This document shows positions 24,051 to 35,107 of a stretch of 64,000 nt of DNA, piece by piece. Both the position numbers and the translations under genes were made by a program. The number at the start of each line of letters is the position of its first letter. Within the stretch, counting starts at the first letter, position 1. Source of the DNA: Dasypus novemcinctus. Its lineage: Eukaryota > Chordata > Mammalia > Cingulata > Dasypodidae. The notes beneath the pieces were generated by a model. That model saw only the letters and a list, made by a program, of their open reading frames with translations. It was not told where the DNA came from and did no database searches. The stretch is taken from assembly GCF_030445035.2 (NCBI RefSeq), contig NC_080673.1:163490216-163554215 (forward strand), written 5' to 3'.

Positions 24051-24092
24051 CAGTTCTGGACAAGTTCTGGGCAGTTCTGGACAAGTTCTGAG
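24051..24092. repeat. Tandem 21-bp duplication
   Basis: CAGTTCTGGACAAGTTCTGG followed by G occurs twice in direct succession (24051-24071 and 24072-24092, two differences at most) within the 5' region of L1 element B. Confidence 0.85.
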
Positions 24093-24739
24093 AGAGGAAT
24101 GAGCTAAAGAATTGTTTCCTAGGTCAATCTTTTCCACTGGAAGGTTGCCAGGGATCTGCAAAGGGAGTGCTGGCTAACTCCATGCTGCCCTGGGGAAAAG
24201 AAGTGGGAGGGACCCATAGGAGTGACAGGAGCTTCTCCTATAGTTCTTCGAAGCTGTTTTCATGTTTCAGCTTTTGCCCAATAAATGCAGGCCTTTAACT
24301 GTTTTCTGTAGTTTTGAGGAAGGGTACTCCTTAGGACTCCTCTGCTACTTTTGCCTGAGGTAGCTTGGACATTTGACTGCCCTTAGAGTCTGGCCCTTAG
24401 CAATCTGAAGTAGCTGATCCAAAGCAGTGATCAGCTATCACTATACACACCCTCAGATCTTGTGGAACCGAGTCTTCTATATCCCACCCTGGCAGCAAAA
24501 AGCTGGACCAGGAACTGAGGTTGAGGACCTCACCGCTGTCTACCCTGAGGCTGGGGATGGGTGATGTTAGCTGCTTCACCTCTTCCTCCTGCTCTTCCCT
24601 GAGAGCAACACAGTGTTTTACTAAACTTCGGAGTTTCAAAATAGTTGTTACAAATAGTTCCTGCCTGTTAAATCATTGTTCTGGTAGAAAGACTGATTCC
24701 TGGAGCTTCTTACTTCACCTTCTTCCTCAAATCTTCTCA

Positions 24740-24800
24740 AAGCTAAATATCTCGCCCCAGGTCACACATCTAGGAAGTGGCACACCTTGAATTTGAGCCC
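24740..24800 (-). repeat. MIR fragment
   Basis: Plus reading CCAGGTCACACATCTAGGAA then GTGGCACACC and TGAATTTGAGCCCAAG is the antisense tRNA-related part of MIR (family AAGGTCACACAGCTAGTAAG...GATTCGAACCCAG). Confidence 0.65.
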
Positions 24801-25522
24801 AAGATTTATCTTTTTAAAAAAAACAGACAGAATTAGAAGTGAATTGTGATACCCTGGCTTTATGTTGCCAGCAGGCAGAAGGCCTAGTGGAAGATCTTAA
24901 ACAGAAAAAACTGGGTATTTAAAGTAATTAGGGTCATGAATGGGGCAAACAAGGCCTTTTCCTACCCAAATACTCTGATTAAATCAACTTCTATTTGTTT
25001 TTTCAGTGTGTTTTGGTTTAAATTATAGGCTCATATTTAATATTTCTTTTTGAAAGGATTAAATGTGAGGAGATAATTATGTAAATAGCACTTTCAGAGT
25101 TGTGTTGATATACAATAGTAAATCATTTTATAGCTATCTTGGTGTCTAACAAGAGCTGAATGTTTTATAACAAAAAAAAATTTGTGAAAAGAACAAAACT
25201 TTTTTCAGTTCCATAGGTACATTCTAGCAGAAAAGGGCCCATGTTGTACTAAATATGCCAAAGAAGATCTTTAAGGATGTTATATAGATGGCCACCATGA
25301 ACCCCTAACACTGGGAAAAATTAATCTTTTTGTGAGACAATAATTAATTATTGTTAATTATGCCTTAAGTGATAACTGGACTCACCATGCCCATTCATTA
25401 AGGTGGTGTTAATATAGCCTGTGCATAAATTCAAACTTATTTTATATCCGAATATGCCTAGAAAGCCAAATGAGAAGTATAAATTCATAGGCTTTGGATA
25501 TTCAGGGAGGATGCAAGCCAAA
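24801..25522. other. Intergenic, nothing recognised
   Basis: AT-rich sequence with no recognised repeat or gene. Confidence 0.4.
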
Positions 25523-25924
25523 TGTGTCAAGCCCACCTGGAATGTGGGGGGTTCGTGCTAAAAACCTACCTGGAATATGGGGGGTTGTGCTAAAAGCTGA
25601 TTGGAATGTGGGGGATATATGTTAACTCAAGCCTACCTGGAATGTGGGGGAAATGTGTTAAATCAGGCTTACCTGGAGGAAATAACCTAATAGTCAGATA
25701 AAACACTTGAAGAAACTAGCAAAAAGTCTTTTTGCATACAAGCACCATTTGACTCTTCACTTGTATTTCCTCTGTATAAAAGGGACCCAAAAGTTCTATT
25801 CGGGGCTCAGTTTTTATTAGGACAGGAGTCCGCCAAGTCTGGCCGGTTGAAATAAACCATCTTCCTTCTCAGAGTTCTTATGTTCTGGCCTTCGATACTG
25901 TGTACACCTGACTTCTCTGCTACA
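25523..25924 (+). mobile_element. Solo LTR with tandem U3 repeats (ERV1-like)
   Basis: Starts TGTGTCAAGCC and ends TGCTACA. The U3 holds about four and a half copies of a 31-36 bp unit with the core CCTGGAATGTGGGGG (starts 25531, 25565, 25596, 25631, 25667). TATAAAA lies at 25775-25781 and AATAAA at 25851-25856, so U3, R and U5 are in plus orientation. Repeated U3 units and this promoter-to-polyA distance suit a gammaretrovirus-like LTR. No clear duplication was seen, and the left edge is uncertain by two to four bases. Confidence 0.75.
25531..25687 (+). repeat. U3 enhancer-like tandem repeats
   Basis: The core CCTGGAATGTGGGGG or a one- to two-base variant recurs at 25536, 25570, 25602 and 25637, with a fifth partial unit at 25672. 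Spacing is 32-35 bp. Such arrays in LTR U3 regions often act as enhancers; activity here is inferred only from position. Confidence 0.8.
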
Positions 25925-26640
25925 GTGTCTCCAAAATAAATATACATAGTTTATTACTGTCCATTTTGTAATTTGGTCAGATAGTCATATCTAATTTATT
26001 TATTTTACACATACCTAGTTCTATTTTTTAAAATTATCTTCTAATCGTAAGACTCTGGGATCCTTCTTTTGTTCATTTGAACCCAGCCCTCAAGGTTCTG
26101 AGGTTGCCAGACTCTTTAGTGATCATTACAAATCACTGAAGCTTATGACTTTCTGTTGAAAACAAATCTGAGGGCTGAGGTAAAAATTCTCAGCAAGGCT
26201 CTGCCAAACCTAATTAAGAATAATCTCAAAACTTCACCTCAAAAATAAACAACAGCTAGGAAATCATACCATCTCACTTTCTTTTCATTCTTTGCAGTCT
26301 CTTATTTTTCTGATATTTTTATTAATGTATCTTCCATAGAATGGAATTATTCTCCAAAAAGCTAAGGTTATTCAAAAGGCAAAGTGAAAAGTAAATCTTC
26401 TCTGTGGGCTGTTTTGTACCATATCCTCAATGACTATTAGAAACAAACACACAAAAAAACAAACTCATCTAATGTAGCTTTATCTCCCTTATGCCAGAGT
26501 TCATGATCCTGCACTGGTCTATAAGGTTATATGACAACACTCATTTTCCAGTGATATTATTTGTCCAAATAAAAACTAGCTTTGTTTCACATATGTCAGA
26601 TTACCATAATATCCAGTATCTCTCTAAGGACCACCCTCTT
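25925..26640. other. Intergenic, nothing recognised
   Basis: AT-rich. No assignable repeat or gene. Confidence 0.4.
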
Positions 26641-26689
26641 CCAAATGATAATCCATGCAATTGACTCAGGCCAAAGAAACAAATCCTGT

Positions 26690-27185
26690 TTCTATAGTAG
26701 ACACTGTCAGTTCTGATTCCAACAGCCGTTACCCATCTCCTCCTTTCTTCCTTTAGCAGAGCCTTGATTTTGCTAATTGTCCCTCAAGAAAGATAAGGCC
26801 CCTCTCCAGCCCCAACAGGCAACTCTTAATGGGGCAGAACCAATCCTGTTTGCTTTATTCCCCTTGGCATGGTTTGGCATGGACATGTTACCCAATTTAT
26901 GGCCAATGAGACATGAAGAAAAGTCTGCTGAGAGACTTTAGGAAATGTCTTCTTTTAAAAAGAGAGTAAAGACAGAGACATTTTTTTCCTCTTCCTCTTG
27001 ACATTGATATGGGAGGATATGATGATGTCTGGAGCTGATGCAGTCATTTAGCAGCCATGAAGTAATCTGCTGTCACACTGGAAATAGAACACCAGAAAGA
27101 TGACAACACCCTTGGGTTCTGATTAATTTGTTGAGCCACTGAATTAATAAACTCTGGAATAGCCCTACCTTCCAGAATTCTCATT
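26690..27185 (+). repeat. Ancient LTR-like repeat, copy 1
   Basis: Blocks GGCCAATGAGACATGAAGAA, AAAAAGAGAGTAAAGAC, GATGTCTGGAGCTGATGCAG, CAGCCATGAAGTAATC and GTTGAGCCACTGAATTAATA occur in an order I recall from an ancient mammalian interspersed repeat. A second copy in the same orientation is at 32400-32890. I cannot name the family. Confidence 0.5.
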
Positions 27186-27364
27186 ATGGGAGGGAATCAT
27201 CTAAGGAATGTATTCAGTTGCAAATAATAGAAAATGTAACTTTTAATGATTTAAATATTTTTGTTCTTACAATACAAATTCCAGAAATAGGCACAGAGTA
27301 GGATGGGAAGATGACTGTCATAGAGTGATTTAGAAGGGGTCTAGGTTAAAAGCTTTAGGAGTAA

Positions 27365-27455
27365 GGGAGCAGGTGAAACTCAGTGGTTGAGCGCCTGCTT
27401 CCCATGTATGAGGTCCTGGGTACAATTCCTGGTAGCTCCTTATAAAAGAAAGAAA
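27365..27455 (+). mobile_element. DAS-SINE (short form)
   Basis: A tRNA-like unit: head GGGAGCAGG, A-box-like ACTCAGTGGTTGAGCGCC, and a B-box-like GGTCCTGGGTACAATTCC with a short A-rich tail. Flanks AAGCTTTAGGAGTAA (27350-27364) and AAGCATTTAGGAATA (27456-27470) form an imperfect duplication. Confidence 0.85.
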
Positions 27456-27470
27456 AAGCATTTAGGAATA

Positions 27471-28411
27471 TATAAAGGAAATTATGGATTTAAAATAGGG
27501 AACAAACTGTAAGGGAATGTGAATTAGACAACAATGTTTGGTCCTGGTTTGAAAACTGCTTAGAATGTTGACTTGGGCTACGTTTAAGTTACATTCACCT
27601 CAGTTTACTACTGAACAGCCCAAAAAAAGGAATACAAAGGATACACCAAAATGAAGTAAACAAGCAAGTCACTGTGGCTTTCCATTGTAATGATAATGAC
27701 TCATAGAGGTTCACCCTAAATTATCTAAAATTTGGTAGAGTGAGGAATCTATCACATTACAGGGGGCCAGAACGGTGAGCTTCCTGCCCTTTATACTATT
27801 AGTTCAGAGATGAGCAGCTGTTACCATATTAAAAAAATCTTGATCGACCTAATTTTGTGACCATTCCATGGCCTATACAAGATTTTAGAACTATATTGTT
27901 TAATACCAAAATGAATGGTAACAAATACAAGAAGGCAGATTACAAAAATACTAGGTTCTTGGAAGTAGATCCTGAGTTGAGTGGGTGAAAAAGGCAAATC
28001 AAAGTGGTCTGATAAATTTTACTATATTCCATTATAAAATAATTTTTGAAAGGAAAGAAAGGTGGTATGTGATGGAGATTTTTAATTCATTAAGCTTAGT
28101 TTTACTTAAAGCTTTACCTACATTAAAATGAAAAGAAGCAATATGCAAGGAAATGAGTCAACTTTCTAATAGAGTTAATGAACCAAATGCACCAGGGAAC
28201 TGAGTAGCACGTGAAAAGAAAAGGGCTTCTAAACAGCAATTGCTTCCGTAAAGTCTGTGTTCCTAGCCTAGAAGAAATGGACTACAGAAGGTTTTAAAAC
28301 AGTGTTTGGAGGCAAAAGAACACACTAATAACATTAAGAATTGGCAAATGATGGTAAAGAGACAATAATAAATAATTGGTGTTTTAAAAGTCTGGAGTTG
28401 TTTAGTATAGG
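27471..28411. other. Intergenic, nothing recognised
   Basis: No gene. AT-rich and unassigned. Confidence 0.4.
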
Positions 28412-28600
28412 ATAGTGGTTCTCAAAGTGTGATCCCTGGACCAGCAGCGTCAATTAGACCTAGCAACTTAGAATGTAAATTCTCAGGCTCCACTCCAAAC
28501 CTACTGAATCCAGACCTCTGAGGATGGAGGCCAGTAGTTTGTGATCTAACAAGACTTCCAAGTGATTCTGACGCACACTCAAGTTTGAGAACCTCTGGCA
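28412..28600 (+). mobile_element. MER5A (hAT-Charlie MITE)
   Basis: Starts AGTGGTTCTCAAAGTGTGAT and ends TTTGAGAACCTCTG, the inverted termini of MER5A, with the CCTGGACCAGCAGCG and TCTCAGGCTCCACTCC core. Full length at about 189 bp. Confidence 0.9.
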
Positions 28601-28639
28601 AGGAGTTGTAGCCACCAGGCAATATGGTAAAATAGCCAA

Positions 28640-28795
28640 CAGCACCAGCCCTTGCACCTCAAATCTTCTGTTTCTAACTGTGTGAAGTTGGGGTAGTACT
28701 TAAATTCTCTAAACCTATTTATAATTGTACCTATCTTACAGGTATTTTGTAGGCATTAGCCAACAGCAGTCATGAAACATGCTCAAGAAATATTT
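28640..28795 (+). repeat. MIR SINE
   Basis: Degenerate MIR: CTGTGTGAAGTTGGGG, TTAAATTCTCTAAACC, then a TACCTATCTTACAGGTATTT block (family GTACCTACCTCATAGG). Confidence 0.6.
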
Positions 28796-28814
28796 TTTGC
28801 TATTGTTTCATAAC

Positions 28815-29281
28815 TGTGATGGAGTGAACTGTGTATATTCCGATTTGGTCATATTTTGGTTCTTGGTCCACAATCTGGTGGATGTGGACCCATTGTCCAT
28901 AAGATCTCCTTAAGATGTTACTTCAACTATGCTGTGGCCCAATTAAATCAAGTTGAGTTTTAGTCTGGATTATGGAGTCCTTTTTGAGCAGAGTAAAAGA
29001 CAGATGGAGAGAAAAGTCATGGGGAACAGCAAGAGGCTAGAAGACAATGGAGCCTGGAAGAGAAAGGAGAAGATGGTTCTCCATGCATTGCCATGGAACA
29101 AAATCAAGGTCCTAGGATCACCAGCAACCAGCCCCAGAATGGTCTTTGGAAAGAAAGCATTGCCTTGCTGATGCTTTAATTTTGGACTTCTCTTAGTCTC
29201 AGAACCATGAGTCAATAAATTCCTGTTGTTTAAACCAACCCATTGCACAGTATTTGTTTTAGCAGCTTAGAAACTAACACA
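28815..29281 (+). mobile_element. MaLR-like LTR
   Basis: Starts TGTGATGG and ends AACTAACACA. Late blocks TCAATAAATTCCTGTTGTTT, AACCAACCCATTGCACAG and TATTTGTTTTAGCAGC are the same as in the LTRs at 9029, 10967 and 31469. An AATAAA-type polyA signal lies near 29214. Length 467 bp. Confidence 0.75.
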
Positions 29282-29404
29282 ATCATCAACATCATTATAG
29301 CACTCCCTGAAAGCATGATTTCTCTGTGTACTAAGTCACTGAATACTCAATGTTCAATATACCCTATAAAAGAAAATAGGTACCATTTTATAGTATGATT
29401 TGTA

Positions 29405-29670
29405 CTTAAATGGTTGAATTAATTATTCCTCTATTGCACTTACTATGCATTTGGCATTTTTCTAAATACTTTACGTATATTAACTCATTTAATCCAGTTT
29501 AATCCTCACATTAACTCTATAAAGTAGGCTCTGTTACTATCCCAAATTATTACATGAGGACATTGAGGTAAGATATGGTAAGTAAAGCGTCCAAAGGTAC
29601 AAAGCTAGTAAGTAGTGGAGTGAGGATGCAAAACCAGTCTTCCTCAGGTTCACATGGTTAACCGTTATAC
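29405..29670 (-). repeat. MIR SINE
   Basis: Antisense MIR: TATTAACTCATTTAATCCAG, TTAATCCTCACATTAACTC, TACATGAGGACATTGAGG and AAAGGTACAAAGCTAGTAAG. Close to complete. Confidence 0.8.
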
Positions 29671-31468
29671 AGTTTCTCAAAGTTAAAAATAAATTTTGAC
29701 ATTTAATGAAGAGGTTTACCAGTTAAATGGAATATCTTTCTCCAAGGTATCGAAAAATGAAATACCTTTATCTTTATGTCTGCCACCTGCTCTGTAAGCA
29801 TCTCTTCTGTTTGCATTATATACACTCACCTGATTCCATGCGCGAGCTGGTAGGTAGTCTGGAAAGTGGGATGGCTGTTCCCTCTAAAACGGCAGGAAGA
29901 AACAGAAGCAGTGATAAGCACACATGATGAGAAAATTCACTGCGTTCCGAAACTTCTTACTTTCTCAGTTCAAGGGCATCTCAGGATAACAGAACAAACC
30001 ATTACCCTCAAGCAGCAACAGTATCTCTGTTATGTCTGTGTCAGATGCTCAAACAGTTGAATGCACTATGAGGAAATAAGAGAACACGCTCAAGGGGAAC
30101 AGCCTGCATTCCTCCAAGTTGCACGCTATGTGCCTGGACAAATGGCTTGGATGCCTCTGTCTGGATGGGAGGAAGGAGACTCCTTGACTTTACTTGATAG
30201 ATTTTATTGGGCATTTGCCAGTACTTTCAAAGTTTCTGAGTGTCTTAAGTAAGACCATTCAAACTCCAATTTGGACAGAAAGCTGCAGGACAGATCAATT
30301 TTACTCTTAACTCATTCAATCTCCACATTTAGGCTTCTTCAAGGTGACCAATCCAAATAATTCACTCACTGCTTCAACATTCGCAATTGCCATTGGTTCC
30401 AAGAAATACCATTTTATGATTTAAAACAACATCAACAACAAAAATCCCTCTCTATTTACTTCCCAATACTAGAAACAATCTAAAATGAAACAGAAAGAAT
30501 GTGAGATCAGCTTTTCCTCTTTTTACTTAGGATGACATATTCAGCAGTCTAGGTTTTCTGGCATAATGAGAATATCAGTAAGTATGCTACTCCTGTTACT
30601 AAAAATGGCAACTCATTTTCATACACGTAATTCCTGAAAATCTTACCTAATACGTTATAGACAAAGGTGTTCAAAGGAACAACCTGTGTTTTGTTTTATT
30701 GTATAAATTCTTCCACTATCTAATCTTTTCATAAAGGAAAAAGTATAGGAAACAAGATTTCCCTTAGGTAAGAATAAAATGTTTCCTTTGGCTATTACTG
30801 TCCATTTTTGCCAATATAAAGAGTCTTTTCTAGACTAAGAAAAATCTCTCTAGCTTTCCATCCAACCTACTTGCAAAATCACTAAAAGTAAAATCACCTT
30901 GAACTTTTACATGAAGTGTAAATATTAAGGAACTGATATTTATTTTTAGGTATGATCATAGTATTTTTTGTGAGTTGAACTTCCCACATAACAGGAGTTA
31001 TGTAAGGCTTATAGAAAAATCATCTTGATGTCTTCTGAATCAAATATATAAGGTAAATTATTCAGCAGAGAAAGCTTTTTTATAGGCTATATAAAAAGAA
31101 ACATCCACTTATTTTTCTATTTCATACAGTTACTTTCAGTAACCCCTGAAACTCTCATTGAAGGACATTCCACATCATTTTTACAGAGGTGTTCTGGAAA
31201 TTGACCACATGTGGAAGTAATGGGAAAAGTGGGTTTCTCCCCATCATCGCTCCACTAAGGTCAGAGTGGACAGGGTTGCAGGCCTTCTGGACCAACAAAA
31301 AACTGAGAGTACCAAGGGCAGACCTGAGAGTAGCCAAGTGGGCAACTAAGGAGTAAATTTGGAAAAAGAGAAAAAGAAGACAACTGAAGCCTCTTCTCTA
31401 AATATACAAAGTGAAATTACAATGTAAGATGCCTTTACAATGTAAGCTAAACTCGTCATCAGATACTA
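29671..31468. other. Intergenic, nothing recognised
   Basis: About 1.8 kb without an identified repeat. Open frames at 29727-29927 and 30061-30252 are short and show no family features. No CpG cluster or splice-flanked exon stands out. Confidence 0.4.
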
Positions 31469-31921
31469 TGGTGGTTTTGAGCTGTTCGCACACCAGAAAA
31501 ACATTGTCTTAAACTGAATCCATCCCTGTGGGTGTGAATCCACTGTAAGTAGGACCTTTTCAATAGGTTATTCAGTGGGCAACCTCACTCAGGCCGTGTC
31601 TTATTCCTATTACTGAACTCCTTTAGAAACAGAATGAAATTCAGACACAGAAAAACTACAGAGGGAACAGCCAGAAGTTTAAACCAATGGAACCCAGAGA
31701 GGACAGGTTTCAAAGGCTGCCATGTGCCTTGCCATGTTATACGCTAAGGACAAAGGATCACCAGCACTCATCCCCAGAAGGCCATGGTCTTCAGAGAGAA
31801 AGCACCAATGAAGTCTGGTTTGCTCTTTCTTTGACCTTCACAAGTAGAAGTTAATAAATTCCCATTGTTTAACCCAACTCATTTCATGGTATTCGCTTGA
31901 GCAGCCTAGGAAACTAACCCT
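31469..31921 (+). mobile_element. MaLR-like LTR
   Basis: Shares ACACCAGAAAAACATTGTCT, CCCTGTGGGTGTGAATCCAC, GAATGAAATTCAGACACAG and AATAAATTCCCATTGTTTAA with the LTRs at 10967 and 28815, in sense orientation. It ends near GAGCAGCCTAGGAAACTAAC. Confidence 0.75.
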
Positions 31922-31929
31922 CCCACACA

Positions 31930-32070
31930 GTTTCCCTAACAATAACATTTTGAATTAGTGTGGTACCTTTGTTACAACTGATAATATTATTATGATTTAT
32001 TAACTATGGCTCATAGTTTACATTAGGGTTTATCCCTTATGCTGTAGAGTTTCAAGGTTCAAAAAAATTT
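31930..32070 (-). mobile_element. L1 3'-UTR fragment
   Basis: TAGTGTGGTACCTTTGTTAC, AACTATGGCTCATAGTTTAC and ATTAGGGTTTATCCCTTATG are the antisense L1 3'-UTR blocks also seen at 15530 and 57140. Confidence 0.65.
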
Positions 32071-32399
32071 TTTTTTTTATTCTGGAAACATTTGCTTTTA
32101 ATCAGAAAGTCTCCTTAATAACTAAGTTAACTCTTCATTAAGTTAATTTCCCCTTTCATATTCTACTGTAATCAATTTAATACTATATTCAGTTAGCACT
32201 TAGTAAGTTATTTGTTAAGTTCCAGCAATTTTAAACCTTCCATCTAGCCTGTTTCTAAAATGGAACCAACCTTTTTTTTTCCTTTTAAATATTAGAAAAC
32301 ACAATTTGAACAAAACTGAGTTTCATTACTCTGTCCATGAACAATGCTAGAATTGTACTAATGGAATCCTGAGAATCATTTCTGAGATTTCCAGCAAAG
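32071..32399. other. Intergenic, nothing recognised
   Basis: AT-rich, unassigned. Confidence 0.4.
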
Positions 32400-32890
32400 T
32401 ATGGCAGAGAACACTGCCTACCTACTCACAAATCTATTCTCTCCTTCCTCATTGGTGGTAGAATTCCAAATGTTATCTTAGACACATTGCCAACTGAATA
32501 AAAAAACATATTCTCTACCCTCCCTTTCAGCTAGGTGTGGCCAATTTGACTATGATCTAGTCATAAAGTACAAGCATAATTTTATTTGAGACTTCAGGAA
32601 TATATGCTTAAAGGGATCTGATTCAGAACGCCATGATCCCATTTTATCCTGAGATATCTTTATTCCTTTTCCCAACTTCCATTGTGAACTTTATAGCAGG
32701 CACACCAGCAGCCATTGAGGGCCATGAGGTGATTCTGAGGATGGAAGCCTCCATGTACTAGCCTGCAGAGCAGAAAGGGAGGACTCTGCCCTGGATCTTT
32801 GATGACAGTGTGGGATCTATCTTCAAACTTCTTTTATGTGAGAGAAAAACAACTCCCTTATTTAAACCACTGTGATTTTGTGGTTTTTCC
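32400..32890 (+). repeat. Ancient LTR-like repeat, copy 2
   Basis: Has AGCAGCCATTGAGGGCCATG and AGGTGATTCTGAGGATGGA, then GAGCAGAAAGGGAGGACTC and a TTTAAACCACTGTGATTTTG end. It corresponds in order to 26690-27185, so both belong to one old family. Confidence 0.5.
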
Positions 32891-32957
32891 TTTGTATGTA
32901 GCTAAACTTTTTTCTAAATGAAATAGGCATATTTAACATTTTAATAATAAATATTAC

Positions 32958-33370
32958 TGTTGGGGTTGAATCCTGTCCCCCACTAGGCATGTTCAAGTCC
33001 TAATCCCCCAGCTCTTTTGGGTATGAACTCATTTGTAAATAAGATTTTTGATGATCCTGCGTAGATGAAACCAACTGGAATTAGGGTGGACTTTAAACCA
33101 TTATGACTGGAGTCTTTACAAGGAGATCAAATCTAACATAGACAGATGACTGAGCAGGAGAAGTAGAAGCCACAGAAGACTGAACATGACAGAGGCAGAG
33201 ACTGATTATCATTCTGCCATCCCAGAAGGCTACGGACTTTGGAGAGAGCATGACCTGCTGATACCTTGATTTTGGACTTCTTGCCTCTAAAACAGTAAGG
33301 CAATAAATTCCTGTGGTTAAAGCTGTCTAGTTTGTGGTATTTATTATAGTAGACCTGGCAAACTAAGACC
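32958..33370 (+). mobile_element. MaLR (MLT1-like) LTR
   Basis: Starts TGTTGGGGTTGAATCCTGTC, contains CACTAGGCATG, AAGTCCTAATCCCCCAGC, ACTGGAGTCTTTACAAGG, and GGCAATAAATTCCTGTGG, and ends near GGCAAACTAAGACC. This is the standard layout of a sense MLT1 LTR with a polyA signal near its 3' part. Confidence 0.8.
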
Positions 33371-33446
33371 ATTCCTAATAAGCATTCTTGTATCAAATCT
33401 CTTGAAACCAATAAATAGAATCCCGCATTAAATTACATATCATACA

Positions 33447-33528
33447 GGGGAGCAGATGTAGCTCAGTGTTGGACACCTGTTTCCCATGTACAAGGTCCTG
33501 GGTTCAATCTCTGGTACCCACTTTAAAA
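33447..33528 (+). mobile_element. DAS-SINE (short form)
   Basis: GGGGAGCAGATGTAGCTCAG head and GGTCCTGGGTTCAATCTCTG B-box region with a short A tail. A 17-bp duplication with one mismatch flanks it: AAATTACATATCATACA (33430-33446) and AAATTACATAGCATACA (33529-33545). Confidence 0.92.
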
Positions 33529-33784
33529 AAATTACATAGCATACAAATGATAGAGCAAGTAATATTGTGTTAATTGGACTACACAAAGAGATGCAGAACT
33601 GAGGGAAATGCCACTAGTAACACAAATAATTTAATTTTATGTCGCTTACAGAATATAAAAAAGATGTTGGGTATAATAAATGATAATAATAACAGCTTAG
33701 ATTTGTACAGTATATTAGAGGAAATTATCTCATTGACTTTCCACAACATTGATTTAATAAAGTCAATGTTTTGTTTCCCAGCTC

Positions 33785-34230
33785 CTAAAACAAATGTCAC
33801 ACAGTGGGTGGGTTAAACAATGTGAATTAATTGGCTCACAGTTTTGAGGGTAGAAGTTCAAAATCAAGCCATCAGCAAGGCAATGATTTCTCCCCCAAAT
33901 TTTATGGTGTTTTGGGATTGGCTGCAGGCGATGCTTGGACCTTGACTTTTCTATCACATGGCAAGACACAGGGCAGTGTCTTCTTTTTTATCTTCTGTTG
34001 ACTTCTGGCTTCTGACTACTCCCCTGGACTTTCCCTTCTGTGTCCATTTTCCTTTGCTTTTAAGGATTTCAGCCATATTGGATTAAGGCCCACTCTCATT
34101 CAGTTTGGGCATACCTTAACTAACACCATCTTCAAAGGCTGCATTTACAAATGGGTTCAAACCCATGGAACAAGGATTGGGACCTTAACCTGCCTTTTAT
34201 GGGGGATAGGATTCCATTTCCAACAGGGAT
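33785..34230 (-). mobile_element. MaLR-like LTR, antisense
   Basis: Plus reading: AAACAAATGTCACACAGTGG, TTGGCTCACAGTTTTGAGGG, CATATTGGATTAAGGCCCAC, TACAAATGGGTTCAAACCC. Order and blocks fit an antisense MLT1/MaLR LTR. Confidence 0.65.
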
Positions 34231-34234
34231 TCTA

Positions 34235-34460
34235 GTTTCTCCCATTTATAGATGAGAAAACTGAGGCACAGAGTAGTTACATAACAAACTGTTACACTGG
34301 TAAGTGGATCTAATTCTAGTAGTTTTATGGCAGAGCCTGCAAGTTAACTCATAATCTAATAAAGTTTCAGAAAGTTTTTTTAAATTAATAGCATACCCAA
34401 GATCACAGCACTAGAACAGGTCAGATTTGAGACTCAAACCCAGGTCTTCTGATTCCAATT
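34235..34460 (-). repeat. MIR fragments
   Basis: CATTTATAGATGAGAAAACT followed by GAGGCACAGAG, and then CCAAGATCACAGCACTAGAA with GAGACTCAAACCCAGG, are antisense MIR segments separated by about 50 bp of diverged sequence. Confidence 0.65.
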
Positions 34461-35107
34461 TTTTAAAAAATCAGGGTTGATAACAACATCGTTTTACATT
34501 AATCACACTTTTTCCCAGATTACTGAAAGCTCTAGTAGTATTAAAAGATAAATACTTCTAATAATTAAACATATATGCTCAAATATAACATTTAGCATCT
34601 TTCAAAGGAATGTCAGAATTTCTAATTCAGTAAGAAATTGACCCAATATCTACAAATTTCAAAAATACATATTTCTATAAATATACTTATATCTCCAGCT
34701 AGAAGATTACCTGGTTCTCCTGTAACTAAGCAGACTTTTCCCCCTTTACTCTCCATAGCGCCCTGTGTTGGTTTTAGTCTTTTGTGGACCCAGAAAATTA
34801 TGTTCTTAAATCGAACCTATTGTGAAACTTTGATTAGATCAGGTAAGGGCCTTTTGATTACTGCTTCAGGATGGGTTTTAATTCTCTTACTGGAGTCCTT
34901 TGTCAATTGGCATTTACATACCAAGACTACCATTTTCATTTATAAACTAGCTGTTACTATGTGTTACCATCCACTCTATACATTTCCACACTTTTACAGT
35001 AAAGCTAATTAAAACTTTTACATACTTTAAACATCAGTAGTCCCTCTCAGGCTCCTCTTATTTCCTCTAAGAATCTACCACCTACCACCAGGTCTGGAAA
35101 GTATTTT
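34461..35107. other. Intergenic, nothing recognised
   Basis: AT-rich, no gene or assignable repeat. Confidence 0.4.

Larger units (their letters stand above)
18272..24734 (-). mobile_element. L1 element B, nearly full length
   Basis: Antisense L1: 3' UTR (GTTGTAGGTTTACAG; CAATAGCCCATAGTTTATG), ORF2 from about 19400 to 22000, and the 5' half to 24734, where CTTCTTACTTCACCTTCTTC marks the 5' end. Subtracting SINE insertions at 18957-19369 and 21983-22408 leaves about 5.6 kb. Frames are broken, but longer open runs survive than in element A, so B looks younger. Confidence 0.8.
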
